Positions 8,469 to 17,050 of a stretch of DNA of 64,000 nt are shown here, in pieces. The notes beneath the pieces were generated by a model. The model did no database searches. It worked only from the letters and a program-made list of their open reading frames with translations, and had not been told where the DNA came from. Every line of letters starts with the position of its first letter. Within the stretch, counting starts at the first letter, position 1. The stretch is from SIG77 sp045589595. Its GTDB lineage: Bacteria > Verrucomicrobiota > Lentisphaeria > Victivallales > UBA1829. The position numbers and the translations under genes are program-made. The stretch lies in the NCBI GenBank assembly GCA_045589595.1, contig JAZNPK010000026.1, forward strand, positions 41,425 through 105,424. Direction: 5' to 3'.

Positions 8469-9842
8469 TCATTTGCCGATACAGAAACGGGCAAAAATCT
8501 CATCCAGAACATCCGGCGCGGCATATTCGCCGGTGATCGTACCCAGTGACCGGATCGCTGCACGGATCCGCACGGCTGCCAGTTCCCAGTTTTCTGCGGG
8601 GATCTCCGGCACTGCGCCATCCAGCTGTTCAGCGGCGTCACGGATCAGTGCTTCATGACGCTGTGCCACGACCGTATCGCTCTCGCGTTCAGATGTCATT
8701 CCGGCTCCGGCACGGACCGTTTTTTCCAGCAGGGCAAAAAGATCGTCCACCCCTTCGCCGGTCAGAGTCGAGATGACAGCAGAATGGTCGCCGTTGAGTG
8801 CCGTTCTGTCGGAAGCCGGACAAAGATCTGCCTTGTTCCAGCAGGTCACGACCGTCCCGTGACAATCCTGAAGCATCCGCTGCATCTCCTGCAGCTGCGT
8901 ACTGTGATCTTTTGTCAGATCAAGCATCCAGAGAACGATCTCTGCGGATCTCAGCGAATCTCTTGACCGTTCGATACCGAATGTTTCCACCGGATCGGCA
9001 GCATCATCCCGGACACCAGCCGTATCCGTCAGCCGGAACTGGATCCCGCGGATCACGGCACATTCCTCCACTGTATCCCGGGTCGTTCCCGGAATGTTTG
9101 TAACGATCGCCCGGTCGTAACCGAGAATACGGTTCAGCAGACTTGATTTCCCCACGTTTGGTGCACCGGCAATGACAAGCCGCACTCCGTTCCGGATCAC
9201 AGCACCTGCACGGCTTCCGGCAAGCAGTCCGGCAAGCGCATCTTGCGCCTGTGCCAGAACCGACAGCAATTCTTCCGGCGTCCGCCAATCCAGATCCTCT
9301 TCGGGAAAATCCATCCGGGATTCGATCTCTGCAAGAATGGTCGGGAGAACACCGGCAGCCTCCCGGATCTTTCCGCCCAGATGACCCGCCAGTTGACGCT
9401 CCGCCAGATTGGCAGCATCCGCCGTCCGCGCCTGGATCAGATCAAGGACCGCCTCCGCCTGTGTCAGATCCATTTTGCCGTTGAGAAATGCCCGACGCGT
9501 GAACTCACCCGGTTCCGCCATGCGGACGCCGTTTTGCAACAGCGCGTTCAACAGCCGTTCCGGTGCAAAACTGCCGCCGTGACATTGCAGTTCCACCACA
9601 TCTTCGCCGGTGTAACTGTGGGGATTCTGCATGAAGATCGCCAGACACGGTTCCCCTTCCGGATGCAGTGCATGTCCCAGACGCACCTGACGGGGCGTTG
9701 CCCGCAAACTGTCGCCGCCTGTGAACCAGACCCGTTCCGCTGCATCCACTGCCGCCGGTCCGGAAAGACGGATGATCGCAAGGGCTCCGCCGGGTCCGGT
9801 GGCAATGGCACCGATGGTCTCATTTTCTGTTTGATATGCCAT
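8469..9842 (-). CDS. mnmE: tRNA modification GTPase MnmE
   Basis: A 457-residue protein with the full MnmE architecture. The N-terminal folate-binding domain (about 1-118) carries SYTGEDVVELQCHGG, and the central helical domain is interrupted by a G domain with G1 GAPNVGKSS (about residue 220), the G2/G3 region PGTTRD and DTAG, and G4 NKAD. The C-terminal CIGK holds the catalytic cysteine of the family. With MnmG it installs the (carboxymethyl)aminomethyl group on wobble U34 of certain tRNAs. The ATG at 9842 is chosen because it begins MAYQTENETIGAIATG, which matches family N-termini, and has AGAAGGTC upstream. It diverges from the TPR gene at 9985. MnmG is not in this window. Confidence 0.97.
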   Translation of the reverse strand: MAYQTENETIGAIATGPGGALAIIRLSGPAAVDAAERVWFTGGDSLRATPRQVRLGHALHPEGEPCLAIFMQNPHSYTGEDVVELQCHGGSFAPERLLNALLQNGVRMAEPGEFTRRAFLNGKMDLTQAEAVLDLIQARTADAANLAERQLAGHLGGKIREAAGVLPTILAEIESRMDFPEEDLDWRTPEELLSVLAQAQDALAGLLAGSRAGAVIRNGVRLVIAGAPNVGKSSLLNRILGYDRAIVTNIPGTTRDTVEECAVIRGIQFRLTDTAGVRDDAADPVETFGIERSRDSLRSAEIVLWMLDLTKDHSTQLQEMQRMLQDCHGTVVTCWNKADLCPASDRTALNGDHSAVISTLTGEGVDDLFALLEKTVRAGAGMTSERESDTVVAQRHEALIRDAAEQLDGAVPEIPAENWELAAVRIRAAIRSLGTITGEYAAPDVLDEIFARFCIGK

Positions 9843-9891
9843 AAATGACCTTCTGTTCTTTAAAAAAGTTAAAAAAAATACATCCCCGCAC

Positions 9892-9920
9892 TTGCAAACT
9901 CGGCAAACAGCGAGTATATA
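9892..9920 (+). promoter_or_regulatory. Promoter of the TPR/MarC operon
   Basis: TTGCAA (9892-9897), a 17-nt spacer and TATATA (9915-9920) in the mnmE/TPR divergent gap, 64 nt before the downstream ATG. No comparably good promoter was seen for mnmE on the other strand. Confidence 0.55.
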
Positions 9921-9984
9921 TATTGTTTGTTGATGATAATATAACGCTGCATCGGAAAAATACAACACGCCGGAGAATGTAAAA

Positions 9985-11379
9985 ATGGCAATTGAGAAGA
10001 AGAGTCTGAAAGATGTATCCACTTCCATGCGATCCGTGTATCAGAAAGCGGTCGCAGAAATGAGCAAAAACAAAGTTCAGGATTATGCGATCGAATTGTT
10101 GAAGGGGATCGTCCAACGCGAACCGGGTTTCATGGATGCCAGAGCCTCTCTCCGCGACGCCGAAAAAGCAAAAAGCGATAAAATGGGCGGGATCGCCAAG
10201 TTCTTCGCGCAGCTCAAAAGCGGCAAATTCCTTGTGCGCGCCAAAGCCACCGCTGCCAAAAATCCCCGCGGCGCAATGAGCGATGTGGAAGAAGCACTTG
10301 CTCTTTACCTCTATTCTCCCGCAGCATTGAACGCTCTGGCTGATGCAGCAAAAGTCGCCGGTGCAAATTTTATCGCCATTGACGCACTGGAACTTCTCCG
10401 GGAGATCGAACCCGAAAATGAAGCAAATCTGAACCGCCTCTGCGAATTTTATGAAGCGGAACATGACGGCAATAACGTTCTCAAGATCCGGCAGAAACTG
10501 GCAGATATGCACCCGGACAGTCTGGAACTTCAGGCAAAAGTCCGCGAAGCCGCCGCTCTCGCCACCATGTCCGATTCCGCATGGAAAGATCAGGGTTCCT
10601 CCTTTGCCGGTAAGCTGAAAAAGGCGGAAAACGATGATGCCGCCACTTCCGGTGACAAAATCATCCGTGCAGAAGAAGACATTCTCGCGGAAATCGCCAA
10701 AGCGGAACAGAAAATCGCGGAAAATGCGCCCGAAGCCGAATCCATCGACTACCGCCGCAAACTTTCCGAATTTTATCTGCGTCTGGAAAAATACGAACAG
10801 GCTCTGGATCAGTTCGACTGGATCGTTCAGAAGATGGGAACTCTGGACCCCGCCATCGATAAAGCCATCGAAAAAGCCAATGTGGGGATCGCACGCCAGA
10901 ACATCGAACAGATGCGTGCTGCCGGTGCGTCCGAAGCCGATATCGCAGATCAGGAAAAAGAAATCTACAATTACCGTCAGGATCGCTACGAAGACCGCGT
11001 CCGCCAGTATCCCAACGACCTGATGCTGCGTTTTGAACTTGCCGAACTTTACTGGGAAGGCAACCGCGTGGACGATGCACTGGAACAGTTCCAGCTTGCT
11101 CAGCGTCAGCCGCAGAAACGCCTGTATGCCATCGTTTATCTCGGACGCTGCTTCCAGGCAAAAAACCAGTTCGATATGGCAGTGGAACAGTACCAGAAGG
11201 CGTTGAAGGAAATGCTTTCCATGGACGAGCAGAAACTGGATACCCTTTACTATCTCGGTCAGACCTACGAAGCCATGGGCAGACAGAACGACGCTCTCGA
11301 TTGCTTCAAGCAGATCTACTCCCATGACATTACCTACCGGGATGTCAAGGACCGCGTCGCCGCCAACTACTCCAACTGA
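9985..11379 (+). CDS. Cytoplasmic TPR-repeat protein
   Basis: A 464-residue protein with no signal peptide or membrane segment. It is rich in Ala, Glu and Lys and contains tetratricopeptide-like helical pairs, clearest in the last 130 residues (for example YLGRCFQAKNQFDMAVEQYQKAL and a following YLGQTYEAMGRQNDALDCF unit). The middle (about 225-260) looks like a coiled coil. Such proteins act as scaffolds; no catalytic motif is seen. A CCGGAGA ribosome-binding site precedes the ATG. It heads a likely operon with a MarC-family protein 17 nt downstream. Unlike the TPR protein at 1577-2950 it should stay in the cytoplasm. Specific function unknown. Confidence 0.7.
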   Translation: MAIEKKSLKDVSTSMRSVYQKAVAEMSKNKVQDYAIELLKGIVQREPGFMDARASLRDAEKAKSDKMGGIAKFFAQLKSGKFLVRAKATAAKNPRGAMSDVEEALALYLYSPAALNALADAAKVAGANFIAIDALELLREIEPENEANLNRLCEFYEAEHDGNNVLKIRQKLADMHPDSLELQAKVREAAALATMSDSAWKDQGSSFAGKLKKAENDDAATSGDKIIRAEEDILAEIAKAEQKIAENAPEAESIDYRRKLSEFYLRLEKYEQALDQFDWIVQKMGTLDPAIDKAIEKANVGIARQNIEQMRAAGASEADIADQEKEIYNYRQDRYEDRVRQYPNDLMLRFELAELYWEGNRVDDALEQFQLAQRQPQKRLYAIVYLGRCFQAKNQFDMAVEQYQKALKEMLSMDEQKLDTLYYLGQTYEAMGRQNDALDCFKQIYSHDITYRDVKDRVAANYSN

Positions 11380-11396
11380 TCATAACGGGTATTGTC

Positions 11397-12026
11397 ATGT
11401 CTGCAGAGCAGATTGTTACGGACATTGTCAGTGCGTCTCTGCGATTCTTCTTCCTGCTGACGCCATTCTTTGTTCTGTCCATGTTTATCGTGATGACCGG
11501 AGATTTTACCGGTCCCGTGCGGCGGCGTCTGGCGGATAAAGTTTCCTTTTCCGCGCTTGCCATCTGCCTTGTCCTTCTCTTTTTCGGCAGATGGATCTTC
11601 ACCATTTTCGGCATTACCGTTGATGCGTTCAGGATCGGCGGCGGCGTGCTGCTGCTGCTTTCCGCTATCAAACTGGTGAACGGTGCCGCAGGTGAAGCCG
11701 CCAAGAAAAATACGGAAGACCCCAATACGGATATTTCCGTGGTCCCTCTTGCCATTCCGGTAACAGTGGGACCCGCCACTACAGGCGCGCTGCTTATCAT
11801 CGGTGCGGAAATGCGTTCCGCGACCGCGCTCCTGATCAATGCCGCATCTCTGGTCATTGCGCTGACCATGGTTTGGGCGATTTTGCGCGGCTCCAATCTT
11901 CTGGAACGGCTGCTCAAGCGCAAAGGGATCGTGATCCTCAGTAAGTTGACGGGGCTGATTCTTGCCGCGCTCGCTTCGGAAATGATCTTTACCGGCATCC
12001 GCGCCTTCCTCGTGGTCAAACAATGA
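11397..12026 (+). CDS. MarC/UPF0056-family integral membrane protein
   Basis: A 209-residue inner-membrane protein with about six hydrophobic helices and the MarC-family signature: an N-terminal FFLLTPFFVLSMFIVMTGD segment, then AFRIGGGVLLLLSAI, then PLAIPVTVGPATTGALLII. MarC proteins were once linked to multiple antibiotic resistance, but their function is not established. Length is typical. It overlaps the next gene by four bases (ATGA), so the two are probably co-translated, and it follows a TPR gene by 17 nt. The ribosome-binding site is weak (ACGGGT), consistent with coupling to the upstream gene. Confidence 0.88.
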   Translation: MSAEQIVTDIVSASLRFFFLLTPFFVLSMFIVMTGDFTGPVRRRLADKVSFSALAICLVLLFFGRWIFTIFGITVDAFRIGGGVLLLLSAIKLVNGAAGEAAKKNTEDPNTDISVVPLAIPVTVGPATTGALLIIGAEMRSATALLINAASLVIALTMVWAILRGSNLLERLLKRKGIVILSKLTGLILAALASEMIFTGIRAFLVVKQ

Positions 12027-12544
12027 CGACCCCGGACCGGAAAAAACAGATCCTGCGTGAAGTGCTGATCTTTTTTTGCGGTCTGATCAGCGGTGCCGCT
12101 CTTCTTGTCATTGCTGCCGGAGCGTATCTGCGCGGGACCGGTGGTGTCATTCAGGAATATGAAGCGGATATGACCTTTGAGTCGGCGGAAAAGATTTTTC
12201 CCGATACCGTTGCCGCGTTGCCCGGAGGGTGGTCTGTCGGACGGGAAAACTGTATGATCTCCCAACTGCCCGACGGATCGAAACTGGCGGTCTATAAACT
12301 TTGCCAGAGCGCCTACGCCGCACAGATGATGGCTGATCCCGGACAACGCCGTATTGCCGCTGTTCTGCCCTGCAGTTTCGCTTTGTACGAAGTCCCCGGC
12401 GGAAAAGTCCGGCTGGCGCGTCTGAACCGGGCGTGGCTGGGGTGGCTTCTTGGCGGTTCCCCGCGGGAACTGTTTAATGGTGTGATCGCGGACGAACAGC
12501 ATAAGTTGTTGGAATCCTGCGGATTTATGCCGGTTGACGATTGA
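12023..12544 (+). CDS. Membrane-anchored DUF302-like protein
   Basis: A 173-residue protein with one N-terminal transmembrane helix (about residues 13-35) and a C-terminal globular domain. The part from about residue 55 resembles DUF302: a region leading to VYKLCQSAYAAQMM followed by AVLPCSFALYE, which keeps the family's cysteine after the middle helix and the PC pair before the last strands. DUF302 function is unknown; it is thought to bind small ligands. The ATG overlaps the MarC stop codon by four bases, so the pair is probably translated together and may work together at the inner membrane. The DUF302 assignment is by eye and moderately sure. Confidence 0.55.
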   Translation: MTTPDRKKQILREVLIFFCGLISGAALLVIAAGAYLRGTGGVIQEYEADMTFESAEKIFPDTVAALPGGWSVGRENCMISQLPDGSKLAVYKLCQSAYAAQMMADPGQRRIAAVLPCSFALYEVPGGKVRLARLNRAWLGWLLGGSPRELFNGVIADEQHKLLESCGFMPVDD

Positions 12545-12918
12545 TTTCTGTTTCCCGTAGATGTGTTTTATTTTGCATATTTGTGGTTGTTTGTCTTTAT
12601 CTTGTTTGTTTTTTAATGAGTTCTGCTGATTTTTATTTCTTCTGAAAGTTGTATCATTCATTTTGTGTTTGATCCCCGATCCATATCCGGGAAGATGTCG
12701 TCCGGTTGTGAAGGGCAGGGAAAATCTGCCGGAAAAAATGCCGTTCTCAAAAAAAATCGCAAAAAATATTACGGCACGGAAAAACAGGACTCTGATTTTT
12801 GTAACCGGAAAGAAAATAAACAAGTTCTTCCTGAAAACGAACTGAAAAATATTACCTGTTTTTTTCGCATTACCATAACAGGTCTGCCAAAAATTCTCCC
12901 GTCTCTGCCGGATACTCC
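12545..12918. other. Intergenic stretch without a recognised gene
   Basis: About 370 bases, T-rich at first (12545-12660) and then A-rich. Short open frames on the plus strand have no ribosome-binding site or recognisable sequence. I see no convincing terminator for the upstream operon; the first 100 bases hold several T-runs without a clear stem. The promoter for the HPr gene begins at 12919. Confidence 0.5.
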
Positions 12919-12947
12919 TTGAAAAAATGCCATTTGCGGTGTATATT
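12919..12947 (+). promoter_or_regulatory. Promoter of the ptsH-ptsI operon
   Basis: TTGAAA (12919-12924), a 17-nt spacer and TATATT (12942-12947), immediately followed by an overlapping TATAAT. It lies 52 nt before the preferred ptsH ATG, which favours that start over the TTG at 12967. Confidence 0.7.
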
Positions 12948-12999
12948 ATAATACACGCCCGAAGATTTGAAAGTGCATGTGAATGGAAAGAGTCGCCCG

Positions 13000-13284
13000 A
13001 TGAGCAGCAAAAGCCTGACAAAAGAATTTGTATTGAGCAATGCCAATGGTCTGCATATCAGACCGGCATCTGTCTTTGTACAGGTTGCGATGCAGTTTGA
13101 GGCGGATATCCTTGTGGAAAACCTTGATTCTCAACAGCAGTCCGACGGCAAAAGTGTTATGGGGATGCTGATGCTTGCGGCACCCCAGGGAACACGGATG
13201 AGATTGACAATAACCGGAAGCGACAGTGATGCCGCGCTCTCCGCCCTGACGGACCTGATTGCCCGTGATTTCGACGAAGAATAA
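13000..13284 (+). CDS. ptsH: HPr-family phosphocarrier protein
   Basis: A 94-residue HPr. The phosphorylated His is in GLHIRPAS (His19), and the regulatory Ser of HPr kinase lies in DGKSVMGMLML (Ser52). Both sites are intact, so it could take phosphate from enzyme I and be a substrate of an HPr kinase. The ATG at 13000 gives a protein of normal length and has GGAAAGAG upstream; an in-frame TTG at 12967 would add 11 residues and is less likely. Enzyme I follows after 24 nt. No sugar-specific EII component is in the window, so the pair may serve regulation or a distant permease. Confidence 0.92.
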   Translation: MSSKSLTKEFVLSNANGLHIRPASVFVQVAMQFEADILVENLDSQQQSDGKSVMGMLMLAAPQGTRMRLTITGSDSDAALSALTDLIARDFDEE

Positions 13285-13308
13285 TATCCGGAAAATGGCA
13301 GAATTGTT

Positions 13309-15102
13309 TTGAATACAACAACTTCAGTAAACAAAAAAGAAATCCTGTTCCACGGCATCCCCGCTTCACCGGGGATAGCGATCGCTCCCGTCCGTCTGAT
13401 CGATCCCGGTGCCGGCAGCGCGCCGGTCAGTGAAAAAAGGACACAGATCACGCAGGATCAGGTGGATCAGGAGATCGATCTGTTCAGTCAGGCGGTTGCC
13501 TCTGCGCGGGATGAGATCCGTTCGCTCCGGGATTCCCTTCAGGGAGAGGAAGCGCAGATTTTTGACGCCCATCTGCTGATCGCGTCCGACAGGATGCTTG
13601 CCAACGAAGTTACTGCAATGATCCGCAAACGGCTGTTTCCTGCGGAACGGGCTTTTACGGAAGTCATCGACCGCTATGTGGAAACGATCTCCAATATGCC
13701 CGACAAATATTTCCGGGAGCGTGCCACGGATATCCGGGATGTGGCAAAACGGATCGGAAAATTTCTCTCCGGTATGTCTGCCGGAGAAACTGCCGCACCC
13801 GCCCCCACAGAACCGGAAGTGATCATTGCCCGGGATCTGACCCCTTCGGATACTGCGACACTGGACCGTACCAAAGTTCTGGGGTTTGCCATTGAGACCG
13901 GCAGTACCACATCCCATACCGCCATCGTTGCCCGGTCCATGAAACTGCCGGCGGTGGTTGGTATGCAGCGTCTTTTCAACCGGCTGGAAAATGGCGACAG
14001 GGTGATCATTGACGGTTATCTCGGTATGGTCGTGATCAATCCTGAACCCGAAACGATTGCCTTCTACGAGGAAAAGATCGCCCGTCAGAATCAGTTGCTG
14101 GAAGAACTGCAGAAAGAAAGTTCCATGACTGCCGAAACTCTGGACGGCTATCAGATCCATCTCGCTGCCAATGTGGAAGGCGTTGACGGACTGGATGAAG
14201 TGATCCGCAGCGGCGCCGCAGGGATCGGTTTGTTCCGGACGGAATATCTTTTTATGAACAAGTCCGTTCTGCCGGATGAGGAGACACAGTTCAAAACTTA
14301 CCGTCTTCTGGCGGAACGGATGCAGGGGCAGCCGGTGATCATCCGTACGCTGGACGTGGGCGGCGATAAAATCTCTGCGCTGCTGACGGAGCAATCGGAA
14401 CCGAACCCGTTCCTCGGGCTGCGGGCGATCCGTTTGAGTATGAGCCATCCGGAATTGATGCGGACACAGATGCGTGCCATCCTCCGTGCCGCCCGGTTCG
14501 GAAATATCAAGATCCTGTTCCCCATGATCTCATCTGTCGGGGAACTTGATTCTCTCCTTGCCATGCTTGAGGATGTGAAAGAGGCGTTGAAAGCGGAACA
14601 GATCCCTTACTCCCCGCAAGTGGAAATCGGTGTGATGATCGAAGTCCCTGCCGCCGCTCTGATCGCGGATCAACTGGCGGAGAAAGTGGATTTCTTCTCC
14701 ATCGGCAGTAACGATCTTGTGCAGTACACACTGGCGGTTGACCGGACCAACGAAAAAGTGGCGCATCTTTACAATCCCATGCATCCTGCCGTGATCGAGT
14801 TGATCGCCCGTGCGGCGAAAGCTGCCCGGGATCATCATATCTGGATCGGCTGTTGTGGAGAACTGGCTGGATACACGCAGTTTACGCCGCTTCTGGTGGG
14901 ACTTGGTATTCAGGAATTCAGTATGAGTTGTGCGTCACTGGCGCCGGTGCGCCGTGTGATCCGCCGTCTTTCCAGGATCGAAGCGGAGAAACTGGTGGAG
15001 CAGATCCGCTCTGTTGCCGATCCGCAGAAAGCCATGGAATTGTGTCAGGAATTTCTTGTCCGCATCGCTCCTGATGTGGCAAAGATGAATAAAGGTTTTT
15101 AA
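13309..15102 (+). CDS. ptsI: Phosphoenolpyruvate-protein phosphotransferase (enzyme I)
   Basis: A 597-residue enzyme I that transfers phosphate from PEP to HPr. Domain order is normal: the HPr-binding N-terminal region begins with HGIPASPGIAIAP; the swivelling His domain carries GSTTSHTAIVARSMKLP with the phospho-His; the PEP-binding TIM barrel contains LFRTEYLFM, the SIGSNDLVQY block and the catalytic Cys in GCCGELAG. The start is a TTG: it is the only start codon that gives a complete N-terminus, and the ribosome-binding site is poor, so translation may depend on coupling to ptsH. A cyclophilin gene follows after 27 nt. Confidence 0.95.
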   Translation: MNTTTSVNKKEILFHGIPASPGIAIAPVRLIDPGAGSAPVSEKRTQITQDQVDQEIDLFSQAVASARDEIRSLRDSLQGEEAQIFDAHLLIASDRMLANEVTAMIRKRLFPAERAFTEVIDRYVETISNMPDKYFRERATDIRDVAKRIGKFLSGMSAGETAAPAPTEPEVIIARDLTPSDTATLDRTKVLGFAIETGSTTSHTAIVARSMKLPAVVGMQRLFNRLENGDRVIIDGYLGMVVINPEPETIAFYEEKIARQNQLLEELQKESSMTAETLDGYQIHLAANVEGVDGLDEVIRSGAAGIGLFRTEYLFMNKSVLPDEETQFKTYRLLAERMQGQPVIIRTLDVGGDKISALLTEQSEPNPFLGLRAIRLSMSHPELMRTQMRAILRAARFGNIKILFPMISSVGELDSLLAMLEDVKEALKAEQIPYSPQVEIGVMIEVPAAALIADQLAEKVDFFSIGSNDLVQYTLAVDRTNEKVAHLYNPMHPAVIELIARAAKAARDHHIWIGCCGELAGYTQFTPLLVGLGIQEFSMSCASLAPVRRVIRRLSRIEAEKLVEQIRSVADPQKAMELCQEFLVRIAPDVAKMNKGF

Positions 15103-15129
15103 CAGATCTAACAGGAAGGAGTCCGGATC

Positions 15130-15633
15130 ATGTCGAACCCGGTTGTTGTTATGGAAACGTCTCTCGGCAGTATCACCATTGAACTGTTTGAGAAGGAAGC
15201 ACCGCTGACTGTTGCAAATTTTCTGAAATATGTGGACGATGCCTTTTATGAAGGGACCGTTTTTCACCGCGTGATCCCCGGATTTATGATCCAGGGCGGC
15301 GGTATGGATTTCGGCATGACACAGAAAAAGACCAATGCCCCCATCAAAAATGAGGCCGGCAACAAGATCTCCAACAAGATCGGGACCATTGCCATGGCGC
15401 GGACCAATGTGGTGGACAGCGCCACAAGTCAGTTCTTCATCAATGTGGCGGACAATGATTTTCTGGATTTCCGCGCACCGACGCCGTCTGCTTTCGGCTA
15501 CTGTGTGTTCGGCAAAGTCACAGATGGTATGGATGTTGTGAAAGCCATTGAGAAGGTCAGAACGACCAGCCGCGGTTTCCATCAGGATGTGCCGGTGGAT
15601 GAAGTGCGGATCATCAGTGTGAAACGGGTATAA
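15130..15633 (+). CDS. Cyclophilin-type peptidyl-prolyl isomerase
   Basis: A 167-residue single-domain cyclophilin, close to bacterial PpiB in size. Catalytic and binding motifs are present: FHRVIPGFMIQGG (catalytic Arg and Phe), a MARTN strand, SQFFIN and the closing FGKV. There is no signal peptide, so it is cytoplasmic and helps folding around prolines. AGGAAGGAG is a strong ribosome-binding site. It lies between enzyme I and a DUF2520 gene that begins nine bases after its stop, so all four genes probably form one transcript ending at the terminator at 16444. Confidence 0.93.
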   Translation: MSNPVVVMETSLGSITIELFEKEAPLTVANFLKYVDDAFYEGTVFHRVIPGFMIQGGGMDFGMTQKKTNAPIKNEAGNKISNKIGTIAMARTNVVDSATSQFFINVADNDFLDFRAPTPSAFGYCVFGKVTDGMDVVKAIEKVRTTSRGFHQDVPVDEVRIISVKRV

Positions 15634-15641
15634 ACAGAAAA

Positions 15642-16418
15642 ATGAAACTGATCTTACTGGGCAGCGGCAATGCCGCAACACGGCTCGGCACCGCATTCCG
15701 CGATGCCGGGCATGACATCGTGCAGGTTTACAGCCGGAGTGTGAAGAACGGTCAGCGTCTTTGCAGATTGCTGGGCTGTCCCGACTGCTGCACCGATGTG
15801 CCGGAAGAGATCGATCCCCGCCGCGCCGATGCCATTGTTTCTGCTCTGCGGGACTCTGCTGCCGATGCCGTCTGGCGCAGGATCGCCTTCGGTGACTGCC
15901 CCGTATTCCATACCGCCGGCAGCATGGCGCTGGATACATTGGCGCCCTATGCGAAGCATCGCGGGGTGTTGTATCCGCTCCAGACATTGTCACGGACGCG
16001 GAAACTGGATTTCAGTTGTGTGCCGCTGTTCATTGAAGCGGAGTCTGCTGAAACGATGTCGGTGCTGAAAGCATTGGCGGATTCCGTTTCAAATTGTGTG
16101 CGTGAAGCGGATTCCGGCAAACGGAAAAATCTTCACATTGCCGCCGTTTTCGCCAATAATTTTTCCAATCACATGTTCGCCATTGCGGAGCGTCTGCTGA
16201 AAGCCAACGGACTGGATCTTTCCTATCTGCTGCCCCTGATCGATGAGACTGCGCGGAAAGTTCATGAACTCTCTCCGCGTCAGGCGCAGACAGGACCCGC
16301 GATCCGCTTTGATGAAAATATCATTCATCTGCATTTGAGCCGTCTTGACGGCGATGATGCCGCATTGTACGAGGCGATCAGCGAAAGCATCCACAAAATG
16401 GCGCAGGACGAAGAATAA
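15642..16418 (+). CDS. Rossmann-fold/DUF2520 protein
   Basis: A 258-residue protein with an N-terminal NAD(P)-binding fold (LLGSGNAATRLG, residues 4-15, followed by VYSRS) and a C-terminal helical DUF2520 domain containing FANNFSNHMFAIAERLL and a conserved LSPRQAQTGPAIR stretch. Proteins of this type resemble F420-dependent NADP oxidoreductases and pantoate or pyrroline-carboxylate reductases, but their substrate is not established. It is common in Bacteroidota and PVC genomes. It is the last gene of the pts-cyclophilin operon and is followed by a bidirectional terminator. Confidence 0.8.
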   Translation: MKLILLGSGNAATRLGTAFRDAGHDIVQVYSRSVKNGQRLCRLLGCPDCCTDVPEEIDPRRADAIVSALRDSAADAVWRRIAFGDCPVFHTAGSMALDTLAPYAKHRGVLYPLQTLSRTRKLDFSCVPLFIEAESAETMSVLKALADSVSNCVREADSGKRKNLHIAAVFANNFSNHMFAIAERLLKANGLDLSYLLPLIDETARKVHELSPRQAQTGPAIRFDENIIHLHLSRLDGDDAALYEAISESIHKMAQDEE

Positions 16419-16443
16419 GTCCGGACCGTGATTTGACGGCAGA

Positions 16444-16479
16444 AAAAAAGCACTGTTCCAACCGGAGCAGTGCTTTTTT
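16444..16479 (+). terminator. Bidirectional intrinsic terminator
   Basis: A hairpin with stem 16444-16459/16464-16479, flanked by an A-run on the left and a T-run on the right. It serves the DUF2520 gene on the plus strand and probably the convergent DUF805 gene on the minus strand. Confidence 0.85.
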
Positions 16480-16500
16480 GTTTCAGGTGTTAAGAATGGA

Positions 16501-16836
16501 TCATTCTGCGGCGGCAGGTGCGTCGGCTTTGGATGCCTGAGCGCAGAAAATCAGAAGGATAATGACGCCGACAATCGGGATAATGGGCAGCAGTACGCAC
16601 CAGGGATTGCGACCGGCATCACGGAGACGGCGGACCGTAACTGCGAGGGAGGGAACCAGAACACCAAGACCCCAAATGATTCTCAGGATCATTCCGAATG
16701 TGCCGAGCAGAGAGAAAATGATGTCGATGATCACGCAAATCAGGATCCAGCTCCAGAATTCTTTGCGCGTGGCACAGCCATTGAAGTCTGCATACTTCTT
16801 TGTGAGCGGTGAGAATGCTTCTTTGATTTTGTCCAT
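16501..16836 (-). CDS. DUF805 membrane protein
   Basis: A 111-residue protein with the DUF805 signature: an N-terminal ATRKEFWSWILI segment (the family's R-x-E-[FY]-W motif) and a later VRRLRDAGRNPWCVLLPIIP block preceding the last helix. Three to four hydrophobic helices place it in the inner membrane. Function of the family is unknown. The ATG has a CAGGAGG ribosome-binding site. It stands alone, convergent with the DUF2520 gene and with its own promoter at 16919-16947. Confidence 0.88.
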   Translation of the reverse strand: MDKIKEAFSPLTKKYADFNGCATRKEFWSWILICVIIDIIFSLLGTFGMILRIIWGLGVLVPSLAVTVRRLRDAGRNPWCVLLPIIPIVGVIILLIFCAQASKADAPAAAE

Positions 16837-16918
16837 TGATGCCTCCTGTTCTTTCTGTTGATGCGGCTCAATTTTTTTTGGTTGTTTTTGTGGCGGGTCC
16901 TATATCCCGTCAATCCCT

Positions 16919-16947
16919 ATATTAACGCCTGACAGAGAAAAAATCAA
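16919..16947 (-). promoter_or_regulatory. Promoter of the DUF805 gene
   Basis: Minus strand: TTGATT (16942-16947), a 17-nt spacer and TAATAT (16919-16924), 82 nt before the start codon. Confidence 0.55.
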
Positions 16948-16990
16948 GTTGTATGAAATAATTTTTTTTACATTTTTTAAATCAATAAAA

Positions 16991-17017
16991 AAAAGACCCC
17001 GGACGGTGTTCGTCCGG
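16991..17017 (-). terminator. Intrinsic terminator of ppdK
   Basis: Minus strand: 7-bp stem CCGGACG (17011-17017 with 16999-17005), 5-nt loop, then a run of eight T soon after, 34 nt downstream of the ppdK stop codon. Confidence 0.8.
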
Positions 17018-17050
17018 AGCCTTCAGTTTTTTCAGGGAGCCTGACGGAAA

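Noticed and set aside
9820..11325. 501-codon minus-strand frame opposite the TPR gene
   Set aside because: Shadow of the plus-strand TPR gene, overlapping the mnmE start as well.
12663..12922. Short plus-strand frames before ptsH
   Set aside because: Low-complexity Lys/Asn-rich translations in an A-rich gap, overlapping in different frames, no ribosome-binding site.
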